From the NCBI GenBank assembly GCA_021153265.1, contig JAGKTU010000009.1, positions 1 through 45,942 on the forward strand: a stretch of DNA of 45,942 nucleotides. Direction: 5' to 3'. The stretch's first letter is position 1. Each line of letters opens with the position of its first letter. The notes under the pieces are model-generated. The model made no database searches. It worked only from the letters and a program-made list of their open reading frames with translations, and had not been told where the DNA came from. This document shows positions 16,533-25,332 of the stretch, one piece after another. The DNA comes from Clostridia bacterium. GTDB taxonomy: Bacteria > Bacillota > Clostridia > Oscillospirales > Oscillospiraceae. The position numbers were made by a program, and so were the translations under genes.

Positions 16533-17456
16533 ATGGGCGTGATCGGCATTGATACCAGCAATTACACCACCTCCATCGCTTATTTCGACGGCATCGAAGG
16601 TGAGAATTGCTCCAAACTGCTCCCTGTCAAGCTGGGAGAGCTTGGTCTGCGTCAGTCTGACGCTGTTTTTGCCCATATCAAGAGCCTGCCGGAGCTATCC
16701 GGCAGGCTGTTTTCCCATATTCAGCAGGCTGACATCACTGCCGTGGGTGTTTCCACCCGCCCCCGAGCGGTGGAGGGCAGTTATATGCCTTGCTTTATGG
16801 TCGGTTACTCCCATGCCAAGCTGATCTCGGATATGCTGGGGGTGCCATTGGTGGAGGTTTCCCATCAACAGGGACATGTAGCAGCTTCCCTGTGGAGTGC
16901 AGAACGGATGGAACTGATGGATCAGCCCCACTTGGCGTGGCATCTTTCCGGCGGTACGACAGAATTGCTGCTGGTAGAACCGGAAGGAAAAAATGTCCGC
17001 TGCAGCAAAATCGGCGGCACCACCGATATCTCCGCCGGTCAGCTCATCGACCGTACAGGTCAGCTTCTGGAGCTGCCATTCCCTGCCGGTAAGCATCTGG
17101 ATGCACTAAGCCGGGATGCGGTGATGAAAGACACCTTCAAAGTCAAGTGTTCCGATATGTCTTTCTCCCTGTCCGGTGTTCAGAATAAGGTGCAACAGTT
17201 CCATTCAGCCCACAATCAGAGTGTGGAGACTGCTGCTTATGCGCTTCGCTGTGTTGCCAAGGCAGTCTATGCCGCATCGGAGCAGGCGTTGAAAGCCTAT
17301 CCCGGACTGCCCATTGTCTTTTCCGGTGGCGTTGCCTCCAATTCCATGCTGCGGCAGGTGCTGCAGCCCCTGAAACCCGTATTTTCACCACCACAATTTG
17401 CTACAGATAACGCCATGGGCGTGGCTGTGCTGACCTATCGCCATCAGGAGGGATAG
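16533..17456 (+). CDS. Kae1/TsaD-like domain protein (TsaD paralogue)
   Basis: An ASKHA-fold protein of 307 residues related to TsaD/Kae1, the tRNA t6A synthesis enzyme. It starts GIDTSNYTTS instead of the GIETSCDET typical of TsaD. The metal-ligand pair is kept as HQQGH (about residues 108-112), with LSGGTTELL for the nucleotide site and the late Asp in ATDNAMG. This branch is a separate clostridial family placed next to nusB/xseA, and its reaction is not established. It follows nusB directly and ends 1 base before xseA. Confidence 0.85.
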   Translation: MGVIGIDTSNYTTSIAYFDGIEGENCSKLLPVKLGELGLRQSDAVFAHIKSLPELSGRLFSHIQQADITAVGVSTRPRAVEGSYMPCFMVGYSHAKLISDMLGVPLVEVSHQQGHVAASLWSAERMELMDQPHLAWHLSGGTTELLLVEPEGKNVRCSKIGGTTDISAGQLIDRTGQLLELPFPAGKHLDALSRDAVMKDTFKVKCSDMSFSLSGVQNKVQQFHSAHNQSVETAAYALRCVAKAVYAASEQALKAYPGLPIVFSGGVASNSMLRQVLQPLKPVFSPPQFATDNAMGVAVLTYRHQEG

Positions 17457-17457
17457 T

Positions 17458-18669
17458 ATGGCTCAACAGGTGCTGTCGATCACCCAGATCAATGAATACA
17501 TCCGGGGAAAACTGGATAGCGACCAGCTGCTTAATGGAGTTGCCGTCCGGGGTGAGATCAGCAATTACAAGATGTATCCCTCCGGACATCACTACTTTAC
17601 CTTAAAAGACGAAAGTTCCGCTCTGAAGTGTGTCATGTTCAAGGGAAGCGCCATGCGACTGCGCTTTCGCCCGGAAAATGGCATGAAAGTCATCGCCATG
17701 GGTAAGATCTCGGTCTACCCCCGGGATGGCGCTTATCAGCTTTACTGCACGGCCATGGCCATGGACGGCGTGGGCGATCTCTACGCAGCATTTGAGCAGC
17801 TCAAAAAGAAACTGGCGGCAGAGGGGCTGTTTGATCCTGCCCATAAAAAGCCGTTGCCCCGGTATCCCGGCACCATCGGCATCATCACCAGTTCTGCCGG
17901 TGCTGCGGTACACGATATGCTCCGTATCCTAAACAAGCGCTACCCGTTGACAAAAGTCCGGCTGCTACCTGTACGGGTGCAGGGTGTGGAAGCTCCCGGC
18001 GAGATTGCCGCTGCGATTGATTACGCCAACCGGCACGGCCTTGCGGATCTGCTGATCGTGGGAAGAGGCGGCGGATCCATCGAAGATCTCTGGGCCTTTA
18101 ACGACGAACGGGTGGCCTATGCCATCTACCGCTCCCGGATCCCGGTGATTTCCGCTGTGGGACACGAACCGGATGTGACCATTTCTGACTATGTGGCCGA
18201 CCTTCGGGCGGCAACCCCATCCAACGCCGCAGAACTGGCGGTTCCGGATCAGGATTCCCTCGGCCAAAGTCTTGATTCCATGTCTGCAGCTATGGCAACA
18301 GCATTATCCCGGCAGCTTCGCAATGCCCGGCAGCATCTGGACATTCTGTCCAAAAGCCCGGCACTGCAAAGTCCGGCCGGGTATCTGGACAAAAAAGAAA
18401 AAGATCTGGAATTTTTGAAAAATCGTCTGATTTCTGCAGAAAATCAGATCATTGGCCGAAAAAATCAGAACTATATTGCTCTGGCGGCAAAGCTGGATGC
18501 CATGAGTCCTCTGAAAGTGCTCACCCGTGGCTATGCTATGGTGCAGGCCGAGAATAACGAGGTCCTGCGTTCTGTCTCCGATGTGGAATTGGGCCAGCGC
18601 ATCCATATCCGTTTAAGCGACGGCGCGCTTTCCGCTACCGTCATGGATAAAAAGGAGGAAATCCGATGA
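17458..18669 (+). CDS. xseA: Exodeoxyribonuclease VII large subunit
   Basis: The catalytic subunit of exonuclease VII, which degrades single-stranded DNA in both directions, 403 residues. An N-terminal OB-fold (VRGEISNYK to about residue 100) is followed by the nuclease domain with GIITSSAGAAVHD, the RGGGSIEDLWAFNDE motif (about 203-217) and SAVGHEPDVTISDYVADLRA. A coiled-coil region near 270-340 and the C-terminal LTRGYAMV complete the normal layout. The stop overlaps the xseB start by 4 bases. Confidence 0.96.
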   Translation: MAQQVLSITQINEYIRGKLDSDQLLNGVAVRGEISNYKMYPSGHHYFTLKDESSALKCVMFKGSAMRLRFRPENGMKVIAMGKISVYPRDGAYQLYCTAMAMDGVGDLYAAFEQLKKKLAAEGLFDPAHKKPLPRYPGTIGIITSSAGAAVHDMLRILNKRYPLTKVRLLPVRVQGVEAPGEIAAAIDYANRHGLADLLIVGRGGGSIEDLWAFNDERVAYAIYRSRIPVISAVGHEPDVTISDYVADLRAATPSNAAELAVPDQDSLGQSLDSMSAAMATALSRQLRNARQHLDILSKSPALQSPAGYLDKKEKDLEFLKNRLISAENQIIGRKNQNYIALAAKLDAMSPLKVLTRGYAMVQAENNEVLRSVSDVELGQRIHIRLSDGALSATVMDKKEEIR

Positions 18670-18899
18670 ATTCCCAAAATAAGACCTTTGAAGAATCTAT
18701 GCAGCGCTTAGAGCAGATCGTCCGGGCTATGGAGCGGGGCGACGTGGCGTTGGAAGAGAGCTTGAAGCTGTTTCAAGAGGGTACGGAACTGGTTCGTTCC
18801 TGCAATAAGCTGTTGGATGAGGCTCAGCTTCAGGTGAAGAAGATCATGACCGCCCCGGACGGAAGTCCTGTTGAGGAGGAATTTGACCATGAACTTTGA
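18666..18899 (+). CDS. xseB: Exodeoxyribonuclease VII small subunit
   Basis: This 77-residue helical partner of XseA has the family pattern FEESMQRLEQIVRAMERGDV followed by LEESLKLFQEG. It overlaps xseA by 4 bases (ATGA), and its end overlaps the ispA start by 11 bases. Confidence 0.95.
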   Translation: MNSQNKTFEESMQRLEQIVRAMERGDVALEESLKLFQEGTELVRSCNKLLDEAQLQVKKIMTAPDGSPVEEEFDHEL

Positions 18900-19764
18900 T
18901 CAGCGCAGTAAAGAATACCGGGAATATATCGAGCGGTATCTGTCTGATTTCTATGCCCGATTCCATGATGAGCCGCAAAAGCTCCTGTTTGACGCCATGG
19001 AATATAGCCTTCTTGCCGGAGGTAAGCGGCTTCGCCCCATTTTTGCTTTTGATTTCTGCCGGATGTGCGGCGGCGACTGGAAAGCGGCTGCGCCTTTCGC
19101 TGCAGCCGTTGAGATGATCCACACGTATAGTCTGATCCACGACGATCTGCCCTGCATGGACAACGACGATTTTCGCCGCGGCCGCCCCACAAACCACAAG
19201 GTCTATGGCGAGGGCATGGCTGTTCTGGCGGGAGATGCGCTGTTGACGGATGCTTTTATGTCAGTCGCTTCCGCAAAACTGCCCAACCCTTCCGATATGT
19301 CCACCGCTGTCGCCCTGCTTGCTGAGTGTGCCGGCTCTCTGGGCATGGTTGGCGGTCAGGTGCTGGACATCCGCTCAGAGGAGCGCGAGCTTTCTGAGGA
19401 TGAAGTGCTTGCCATTCAGTCCCGGAAGACCGGTGGTCTGATCCGTGCAGCCTGCTGCCTTGGTGCCATCGCCGGCGGCGCTACTGAGGCGCAATTCGAT
19501 GCCGCCGCCCGGTTTGCCGCCAGTCTGGGGCTGGCATTCCAGATTCGCGACGATATGCTGGATATTATTGGCACACAGGAAGAAATGGGTAAGGGCGTAG
19601 GAACGGATTCCGCCAAGAATACCTTCGTACGTCTGTACGGCCTCGATAAATGCGAAGAACTGGTGAATCGCTATACCAAGCATGCAATTGATGCACTGGA
19701 TGTTTTTGAGGATACCCAATACATGATCGCACTTGCCAAAAGTCTGACTGACCGCCGAGTTTAA
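18889..19764 (+). CDS. ispA: Farnesyl/geranylgeranyl diphosphate synthase
   Basis: A short-chain trans-prenyl diphosphate synthase of 291 residues that makes C15 (or C20) isoprenoid diphosphates for undecaprenyl and quinone synthesis. The first Asp-rich motif is DDLPCMD within HDDLPCMDNDDFRRGRPTNH, with two residues between the Asp pairs as in bacterial FPP synthases. The second is DDMLD. The ATG at 18889 follows AGGAGG; the in-frame TTG at 18871 contains that site and is rejected. It lies in the usual xseAB-ispA order. Confidence 0.95.
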   Translation: MNFDQRSKEYREYIERYLSDFYARFHDEPQKLLFDAMEYSLLAGGKRLRPIFAFDFCRMCGGDWKAAAPFAAAVEMIHTYSLIHDDLPCMDNDDFRRGRPTNHKVYGEGMAVLAGDALLTDAFMSVASAKLPNPSDMSTAVALLAECAGSLGMVGGQVLDIRSEERELSEDEVLAIQSRKTGGLIRAACCLGAIAGGATEAQFDAAARFAASLGLAFQIRDDMLDIIGTQEEMGKGVGTDSAKNTFVRLYGLDKCEELVNRYTKHAIDALDVFEDTQYMIALAKSLTDRRV

Positions 19765-19778
19765 GAGGGGAGAGGGCT

Positions 19779-20291
19779 ATGAAGGAATTCGTCGATGCAT
19801 TCGATTATGCAGGTCATATCTGCAAGGCCATGAAAAAGGGCATTTTGCTGACCACCCGTGATGGAGAAAAAGTCAACACCATGACCATCGGATGGGGTAC
19901 ATTGGGCATCGAGTGGGGAAAGCCCATTTTCGTCGCCTACGTCCGGGAAAGCCGATATACACGGGAAATTCTGGACAAAACAGGCGAATTTACCGTAAAT
20001 ATTCCCCTGATGGATGCAGATGCCGGGGTTATCGGATACTGCGGTAAGTATTCCGGTCGCGACCGTGACAAAATCGCGGATATGGGACTGACACTTGAGC
20101 AGCCTGAGAAGATCGCTGTTCCCGGAATTCGTCAGCTGCCCCTGACACTGGAGTGTAAGGTGCTGTTCCGGAATGTACAGGACGAAAGCGGCCTTCCGGA
20201 ACCTCTTCGCAGCCGATATTACCCCGGTGAGCCGGCTGACTTCCACATTGCGTATTACGCAGAAATCGTCACTTCCTATAAAATTGTCTGA
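19779..20291 (+). CDS. Flavin reductase-like FMN-binding protein
   Basis: A 170-residue FMN-binding split-barrel protein of the flavin reductase family. The segment GILLTTRDGEKVNTMTIGWG (residues 24-43) is the typical FMN-site strand, followed by VAYVRESRYT. Such proteins bind FMN and may reduce flavins or shuttle electrons; the partner is not evident. The strong ribosome site GAGGGGAGAGGG precedes the ATG. It is the last gene before a terminator. Confidence 0.88.
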   Translation: MKEFVDAFDYAGHICKAMKKGILLTTRDGEKVNTMTIGWGTLGIEWGKPIFVAYVRESRYTREILDKTGEFTVNIPLMDADAGVIGYCGKYSGRDRDKIADMGLTLEQPEKIAVPGIRQLPLTLECKVLFRNVQDESGLPEPLRSRYYPGEPADFHIAYYAEIVTSYKIV

Positions 20292-20299
20292 CCGAACTG

Positions 20300-20325
20300 C
20301 CGCCCGGCGAAATCCGGGCGGTTTT
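20300..20325 (+). terminator. Rho-independent terminator after flavin reductase
   Basis: An 8-bp GC-rich stem (CCGCCCGG with its complement) has a 6-base loop, followed by TTTT and then another T-rich stretch. Confidence 0.8.
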
Positions 20326-20360
20326 CATTCTTTTTCCACGAAAAATCATGAAATATTTTG

Positions 20361-20394
20361 TTTACTTTTTCGGGATTATGCTATATAATAGCAT
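20361..20394 (+). promoter_or_regulatory. Promoter with palindrome over the -10, tyrosine-kinase operon
   Basis: TTTACT (20361-20366) and TATAAT (20384-20389) are 17 bases apart. The -10 lies inside a perfect 7-bp-arm palindrome: ATGCTAT at 20378-20384 and ATAGCAT at 20388-20394, with ATA between. A repressor bound there would block the promoter; the regulator is unknown. Confidence 0.62.
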
Positions 20395-20458
20395 TTATAT
20401 GTAGAATGTCCAAAATGGCATTATTAGGGAATTGCTTCATACAGCGGAGGAGTTTATC

Positions 20459-21310
20459 GTGAAGAAAAGCAAGATCGTTCTTCATATTCTGGCAATCGTG
20501 GTTGCTGTTGCATGTTTTTTTGTGTTCCGGGTTTATACCCAAATCAAAACGGATGATGTTGCACCGCGGTTTTCAGTGGACACGGAACTGATTGAGGTTT
20601 CTGTTTCCGATCCGGAAACGATGCTTTTGCAGGGAGTTTCTGCCCGTGATAATCGTGATGGCGACGTGACACATACCATTATTATTGAAAGTATTACTGC
20701 CATCAACGAGGATCATGTTGCAGTAGTTTCATACGCCGCATTTGACAGATCCGGCAACGTGGGCAAGATTCAGAGAAATGTCTATTATAAAGATTATCAT
20801 TCACCGCGTATTACGTTAACGCATCCTGCTTGCTTTACTATCACGGAAGCAGAGAAACTGATGGATTATGTTGGTGCCCAGGATGTATTGGAAGGTGATA
20901 TCAGCCGCCGAGTCCGTGCTACTGTAGTCAGTAACAGTTCCATCCGTAACGAGGGAATTCATACAGTTCGGTTTGGTGTTACCAACTCCCTGGGTGACTC
21001 CGTACAACTTGAGGTTCCCATCCAAGTCTACGCCAATGGTCTTTATAATGCCCAATTAGAACTGTCTGATTACATCATTTATCTGCCTAAGGGCAGCAGC
21101 TTTGCTCCCAACAATTATCTGAAAACCCTCACATACAGCGGAAAAAGCATCAATCTGAGCCGAACGCTGCCTGCCGACATCAGCGTTCGGTGCGATAACC
21201 CGGTGAACACCCATACTCCTGGTGTCTATTCCGTCAAATACACCGTGACCTTGACTGATCGAAATGTGACTTTCACAGCTTACAGCAATCTGATCGTGGT
21301 CATAGAGTAA
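20459..21310 (+). CDS. Membrane-anchored protein with Ig-like domains
   Basis: A 283-residue protein with a short basic start, one membrane segment (residues 6-24) and an extracytoplasmic part of Ig-like beta domains. One shows GVSARDNRDGDVTHTI and AAFDRSGNVGK, the DUF5011/HYR-like pattern; the next repeats it in weaker form (LEGDISRRVRATV). The start is GTG 20459, with GGAGGAG just upstream; an in-frame TTG at 20432 has no ribosome site. It is the first gene of an operon with two tyrosine kinases, so it may be the outer partner of that system. No characterised homologue is recognised. Confidence 0.8.
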   Translation: MKKSKIVLHILAIVVAVACFFVFRVYTQIKTDDVAPRFSVDTELIEVSVSDPETMLLQGVSARDNRDGDVTHTIIIESITAINEDHVAVVSYAAFDRSGNVGKIQRNVYYKDYHSPRITLTHPACFTITEAEKLMDYVGAQDVLEGDISRRVRATVVSNSSIRNEGIHTVRFGVTNSLGDSVQLEVPIQVYANGLYNAQLELSDYIIYLPKGSSFAPNNYLKTLTYSGKSINLSRTLPADISVRCDNPVNTHTPGVYSVKYTVTLTDRNVTFTAYSNLIVVIE

Positions 21311-21325
21311 TCAGGAGGTGTAGTT

Positions 21326-22771
21326 ATGGAATCCAAACATGATCCCCATCCTTATGAGAATGACCTGTTGCCTTTCGACCCAATTGTTATCGTCCGGGAT
21401 GTTTTGAGTCATTGGCTTCTGATTATCACAATGGCAATTATTGTAGGCATCGGTGCCTTCATCATTAAGGAAGGAACTTATCAGCCGGTCTATCGCTCTA
21501 CAGCTACGTTGGTCGTCAGCACCCGGGATGCATCCCGGTCTGTGTATAATAACATTGACTCCGCCGGTAATCTTGCCACTGTTTTTACGGAGATCATCAA
21601 CAGTTCGGTTCTGGAGAATAAGGTTTTGGACCAACTGAATATGGTTGAATTTGACGGCACCATTGCGGCCAGCCGGATCGAGAACACAAACCTGCTCACC
21701 ATTAGTGTGACCGGAAGCGATCCCAGAACTGTCTTTCTGGTTATCCGTGCCATTATTGATAATCATGAGGTAATCACTTATGATATCATTGGCAATATCT
21801 CGGTTGAAGTTCTGCAGGTTCCTACTGTGCCGACTGCCCCAATCAACCGCTCTGAGTCGAACGGCGTTATGAAGAAGGCAATGCTCATTTCTGCAGCGGC
21901 TGCCTGTGTCCTGTTCGCTGTGATGTCCTATTATCGTGATTCTATCCGAAGCCGTAAGGAAGCTGAGAAAAAGCTCAACTGCTGGTGTTTGGGCGAGATT
22001 CACCATGAAAAGAAGAATAAGACCATCCGTGACTTATTTGCCCGCCGCAAGCGCAGCGTGTTGATCACCAGGCCGGAAACCAGCTTTTTGTTTGTTTCCA
22101 CCATGGGTAAGCTGCGCCACCGTGTCGAGCAGCATATGCACGATGACAAGATTCTGATGATTACCAGTGTTATGGAGAACGAGGGAAAGTCCACAGTTGC
22201 TGTGAACCTGGCGCTTTCTATGGCCAAAAAGCACAGTAAGGTATTGCTGATCGACTGCGATATTCACAAGCCCGCCTGCCATAAAATACTGGGACTGGAG
22301 CAGCCGCTGTTCTATCTGAATGATGTACTTCGCGATGGTGTCCCGATGGAGAATGCGATCCAGACGGATAAATTTTACGGTCTTCACATTCTCCCATCCA
22401 AGCGCCTGCCCCATGCTGCCGCCAGTGATCTGGTCAACACCGATACATTCCGCGAGCTGCTGAACCAGGCGAGGGAAGAATATGACTATGTTGTCATAGA
22501 CATGCCCCCCATGTCCGCAGCTACCGATGCCGAGTTCGTCATGGAACTGGTGGATGCCACCTTGCTGGTGGTCAGACAGAATTTTGCCGCAGCTTCGTCC
22601 GTCAATCGTGCGATTTCTGTGCTTCAGAGCGGAAATTCCCGGAATCTTGGCTGTGTGCTGAACAATGTATATACCACATACATTTCCTCCGGCGAGGGAT
22701 GTGCAGCCGGTTACGGTCGTTACGGCAGCTATGGTAAATACGGAAAATATGGCCGTTATGCATCGAAATAA
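21326..22771 (+). CDS. Bacterial tyrosine kinase with chain-length (Wzz) domain, first copy
   Basis: A BY-kinase of 481 residues with the membrane adaptor and kinase in one chain. There are two membrane segments (about 30-50 and 185-205) around a Wzz-type extracytoplasmic domain, then the cytoplasmic kinase with Walker A ENEGKST, Walker A' VLLIDCDIHKP and Walker B YVVIDMPP. The C-terminal tail carries a Tyr cluster (GYGRYGSYGKYGKYGRY), the expected autophosphorylation site. Fused Wzc-type kinases are usual in Gram-negatives, while Firmicutes often split them. It lies 15 bases after the Ig-like gene, with AGGAGG upstream. No polysaccharide synthesis genes are beside it. Confidence 0.9.
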   Translation: MESKHDPHPYENDLLPFDPIVIVRDVLSHWLLIITMAIIVGIGAFIIKEGTYQPVYRSTATLVVSTRDASRSVYNNIDSAGNLATVFTEIINSSVLENKVLDQLNMVEFDGTIAASRIENTNLLTISVTGSDPRTVFLVIRAIIDNHEVITYDIIGNISVEVLQVPTVPTAPINRSESNGVMKKAMLISAAAACVLFAVMSYYRDSIRSRKEAEKKLNCWCLGEIHHEKKNKTIRDLFARRKRSVLITRPETSFLFVSTMGKLRHRVEQHMHDDKILMITSVMENEGKSTVAVNLALSMAKKHSKVLLIDCDIHKPACHKILGLEQPLFYLNDVLRDGVPMENAIQTDKFYGLHILPSKRLPHAAASDLVNTDTFRELLNQAREEYDYVVIDMPPMSAATDAEFVMELVDATLLVVRQNFAAASSVNRAISVLQSGNSRNLGCVLNNVYTTYISSGEGCAAGYGRYGSYGKYGKYGRYASK

Positions 22772-22793
22772 CTCGTTTATAGGATGACATACT

Positions 22794-24182
22794 ATGGATC
22801 ACGAAGAAGTAACACTAAATAAACTGGATTTCAGTAAGGTTTTTGCCGGTTTACTGCAGTGCATTAAGCGCCTGTGGTGGCTGGCGCTGCTGCTGATTAT
22901 GATCGGCGCGGCCTCATCGACCTTCTTGTCCTACCAAAGCTATACCCCTGTTTATGAGGCCTCCATGACCTTCACCGTCCGGGTCACAAACCCTCTTTAT
23001 GCAAGCGTCAGTGCGTACAATTCCAAAACGGCCGAGCAGATGGAAAAGACCTTTCCCTATGTGATCACCAGCCCGGCTATGAAGCAAAAGGTGATGGATT
23101 ATCTGGATATTTCCTTCATGCCCGGTGTTACTGCCACGGCTCTGGAAAACTCCAATATCTTTACCATGAAAGTCCGGGATACGGATCCCGAGCGCGCATA
23201 CGAGATTCTCAACGCAGTGGTAGCCTGCTATCCCGATGTTGCTGAATTTGTGGTTGGTCCCACCGTTTTGGTTCCTCTGGATGAATCCGGCGTTCCCAAA
23301 ACACCCGTCAACGCATTCAATCCCCTCAGTTCCATTACAATAGGTGCTGCCGGCGGTCTGGTGTGCTGGCTGCTGTATGCCGCCCTGATTACACTCACCC
23401 GAACCTCCATCCACGACGAAGAGCAGCTCAAGAGTGTGCTGAACAAACCTTGTCTCGGTAATATCCCCGTTACGCAGGTGGTTGGCCGGGATATGGTCTG
23501 TCCGCTGATCCATAAGGACCGTGGTAAGTTTGGATTTGGTGAGGCGATCCGCCTTCTGCGAATTCGTACGGAAAAAGAGATGAATAAGGTCGGAAAGAAG
23601 GTATTAATTGTCTCCAGCGCCATCCCAGGTGAGGGTAAGACAACCGTATCCGTCAATCTGGCTATCGCACTGGCCAGAAACGGAAAGCGTGTCCTGTTGA
23701 TTGACTGCGATATGTACAATCCCTCCGTGGAGCGGGCGCTGAAGCCTACCATCGGTAAGGTTCTTGGCAGCTTCACCTTCGGTGAGACAGAGAAAAAAGC
23801 GAATGTGCATGCCTTGACCATCCGAAATCTCTTTACGGTGCTGCTTACCCAAGGCAAAGGTTCCGAAGGACGTTTCCTTACCTCGTCTGACCTTCGCCAG
23901 TTGGTGCAGTCCTCCAGAAAGGGCTTTGACTATGTCATTCTGGATACACCGCCCTGCTCTTTGTTAGCGGATACGGCAGAAATGTCCTCTGCTGCCGATT
24001 GTGCTTTGATGGTTGTGCGGCAGGACTATGCCCCCCGGGATAAGATTCTCGACGGTGCCCGTCTGCTCACCGACAGTGGACTGCCTTTGATTGGCTGTGT
24101 CATGAATGGTGTCACCGGAACCCAGCGCGCAGGCGGCTATAACTATGGTTACGGTTATGGCTATGGCGCAAGAGAGACCTGA
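22794..24182 (+). CDS. Bacterial tyrosine kinase with chain-length (Wzz) domain, second copy
   Basis: A second BY-kinase of 462 residues, a diverged tandem paralogue of the preceding gene. It has membrane segments at about 28-46 and 185-205 around a Wzz domain; the kinase has Walker A PGEGKTT, Walker A' VLLIDCDMYNPS and Walker B YVILDTPPCS. The tail again carries regularly spaced tyrosines (YNYGYGYGYG). It follows the first copy by 22 bases and ends at a bidirectional terminator. Two kinases in series may phosphorylate each other or form a mixed ring; this is an inference. Confidence 0.9.
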   Translation: MDHEEVTLNKLDFSKVFAGLLQCIKRLWWLALLLIMIGAASSTFLSYQSYTPVYEASMTFTVRVTNPLYASVSAYNSKTAEQMEKTFPYVITSPAMKQKVMDYLDISFMPGVTATALENSNIFTMKVRDTDPERAYEILNAVVACYPDVAEFVVGPTVLVPLDESGVPKTPVNAFNPLSSITIGAAGGLVCWLLYAALITLTRTSIHDEEQLKSVLNKPCLGNIPVTQVVGRDMVCPLIHKDRGKFGFGEAIRLLRIRTEKEMNKVGKKVLIVSSAIPGEGKTTVSVNLAIALARNGKRVLLIDCDMYNPSVERALKPTIGKVLGSFTFGETEKKANVHALTIRNLFTVLLTQGKGSEGRFLTSSDLRQLVQSSRKGFDYVILDTPPCSLLADTAEMSSAADCALMVVRQDYAPRDKILDGARLLTDSGLPLIGCVMNGVTGTQRAGGYNYGYGYGYGARET

Positions 24183-24190
24183 ATTAAGAA

Positions 24191-24218
24191 AACCCTGATG
24201 CATCGCATCAGGGTTTTT
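24191..24218. terminator. Bidirectional terminator between kinase and radical SAM operons
   Basis: A perfect 11-bp stem (AACCCTGATGC with its complement) has a 3-base loop, T5 on the plus side and A-rich sequence on the other side. The stop codon of the convergent radical SAM gene (24208-24210) lies inside the stem. Confidence 0.85.
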
Positions 24219-25332
24219 CCTGTATTTTATGAGCCGTTTTCGTGAGTGCCTCACGATATGCCCGGTTAAATTGGCACATATACTCCGGTTTTCCGTCGAA
24301 TTTGCCGGTTTCTGTGTATGTAACCGCCGCACAGTTTAAGCATGTAGACTGTTGCTCACAATTTGCACAGTCAGTGCAGAGCCGAATCTGATCTGTCTTC
24401 TCGCGAAGCTGATCCCAATGAGCTTGAAAGGAAAGTGAGTCTGATAATAACTGCTGACTGGGCTGGTCCAGCATGCCACAGGGACTCATGCTGCCATTCC
24501 ATGCCACCCAGAACTGGGATTTTCCTGCAACGCACTGCATGGGTTCACCCACATCCAGAGCACAGTCGCTGTCCTGACGGACATTCAACTGTGAAGCGCG
24601 TCTTAAGATTGCATCTGCCCCCTCCCGGAAGAGGATATCCTTTACAGACAGCTCAGCCGCTTCCTCCGGGGTGAGCCTGGAGAAGTCTTCGCATCTGCCG
24701 CATTCGCTGCGGCGCAGGGGAGGGAAGCAGTAGGAAGTCAAACGAAGCTCCAATCCTCTTTCTATTGCAAATCGTTCGATGTCTTCCCACTTATCTTTGT
24801 TTTGGGGAGCCATTGTGGTGTTCAAATGCACCAAAATATTCTGCTCTTTCAGCCAATTCAAACTATTTGTGACCGCAGTAAATGCCTTCGGGTTTCCGCA
24901 CAGCGCCGCATAATCGTCTTCGCAGACTCCGTAAAGCGTTACATTCACCTGGGACGGCGGCCATTTTTCCCAAAGCTTTCGAATATCCGGTGTGAGATTG
25001 GTTCCGTTGGTGTTGATGGCGATGGAAAAACCCATTTGTGCCAATTGTACGTAAATTTCACAAAAATCAGACCGAAGGGTCGGCTCGCCGCCGGTGAGAA
25101 GAAGGAATACCATTCCTGCGGAGCGAGCTTCCTGTGCCAAATGCACCCATTCGTCCGCTGTCAACTCCTGGCCGAGAGGCCTCATTTGCTCCGGTGTCAG
25201 CCGGATATAGCACATTTTACACTGTAAATTACATCGAGGAGTCAACTCAAACGTACCACAAACCGGGATGCCCAGCTTCGCGCAACGGCGCGTGAGGAAC
25301 CTTCTAATATTTGCGGTTTCAGATGCTGCCAT
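24208..25332 (-). CDS. Radical SAM/SPASM peptide-modifying enzyme
   Basis: A 374-residue radical SAM enzyme. The N-terminal cluster motif CNLQCKMCY (about residues 29-37) binds the 4Fe-4S cluster that cleaves SAM, and LLLTGGEPTLR is the usual following element. The C-terminal third is a SPASM domain: CVAGKSQFWVAWNGSMSPCG, then clustered cysteines in CTDCANCEQQSTCLNC and a final Cys. SPASM proteins encoded with PqqD-like proteins and small peptides are peptide maturases making thioether or C-C crosslinks. It overlaps the HPr-kinase-like gene by 14 bases and has AAGGAG before the ATG. It is the last gene of the putative RiPP operon. Confidence 0.92.
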   Translation of the reverse strand: MAASETANIRRFLTRRCAKLGIPVCGTFELTPRCNLQCKMCYIRLTPEQMRPLGQELTADEWVHLAQEARSAGMVFLLLTGGEPTLRSDFCEIYVQLAQMGFSIAINTNGTNLTPDIRKLWEKWPPSQVNVTLYGVCEDDYAALCGNPKAFTAVTNSLNWLKEQNILVHLNTTMAPQNKDKWEDIERFAIERGLELRLTSYCFPPLRRSECGRCEDFSRLTPEEAAELSVKDILFREGADAILRRASQLNVRQDSDCALDVGEPMQCVAGKSQFWVAWNGSMSPCGMLDQPSQQLLSDSLSFQAHWDQLREKTDQIRLCTDCANCEQQSTCLNCAAVTYTETGKFDGKPEYMCQFNRAYREALTKTAHKIQEKP

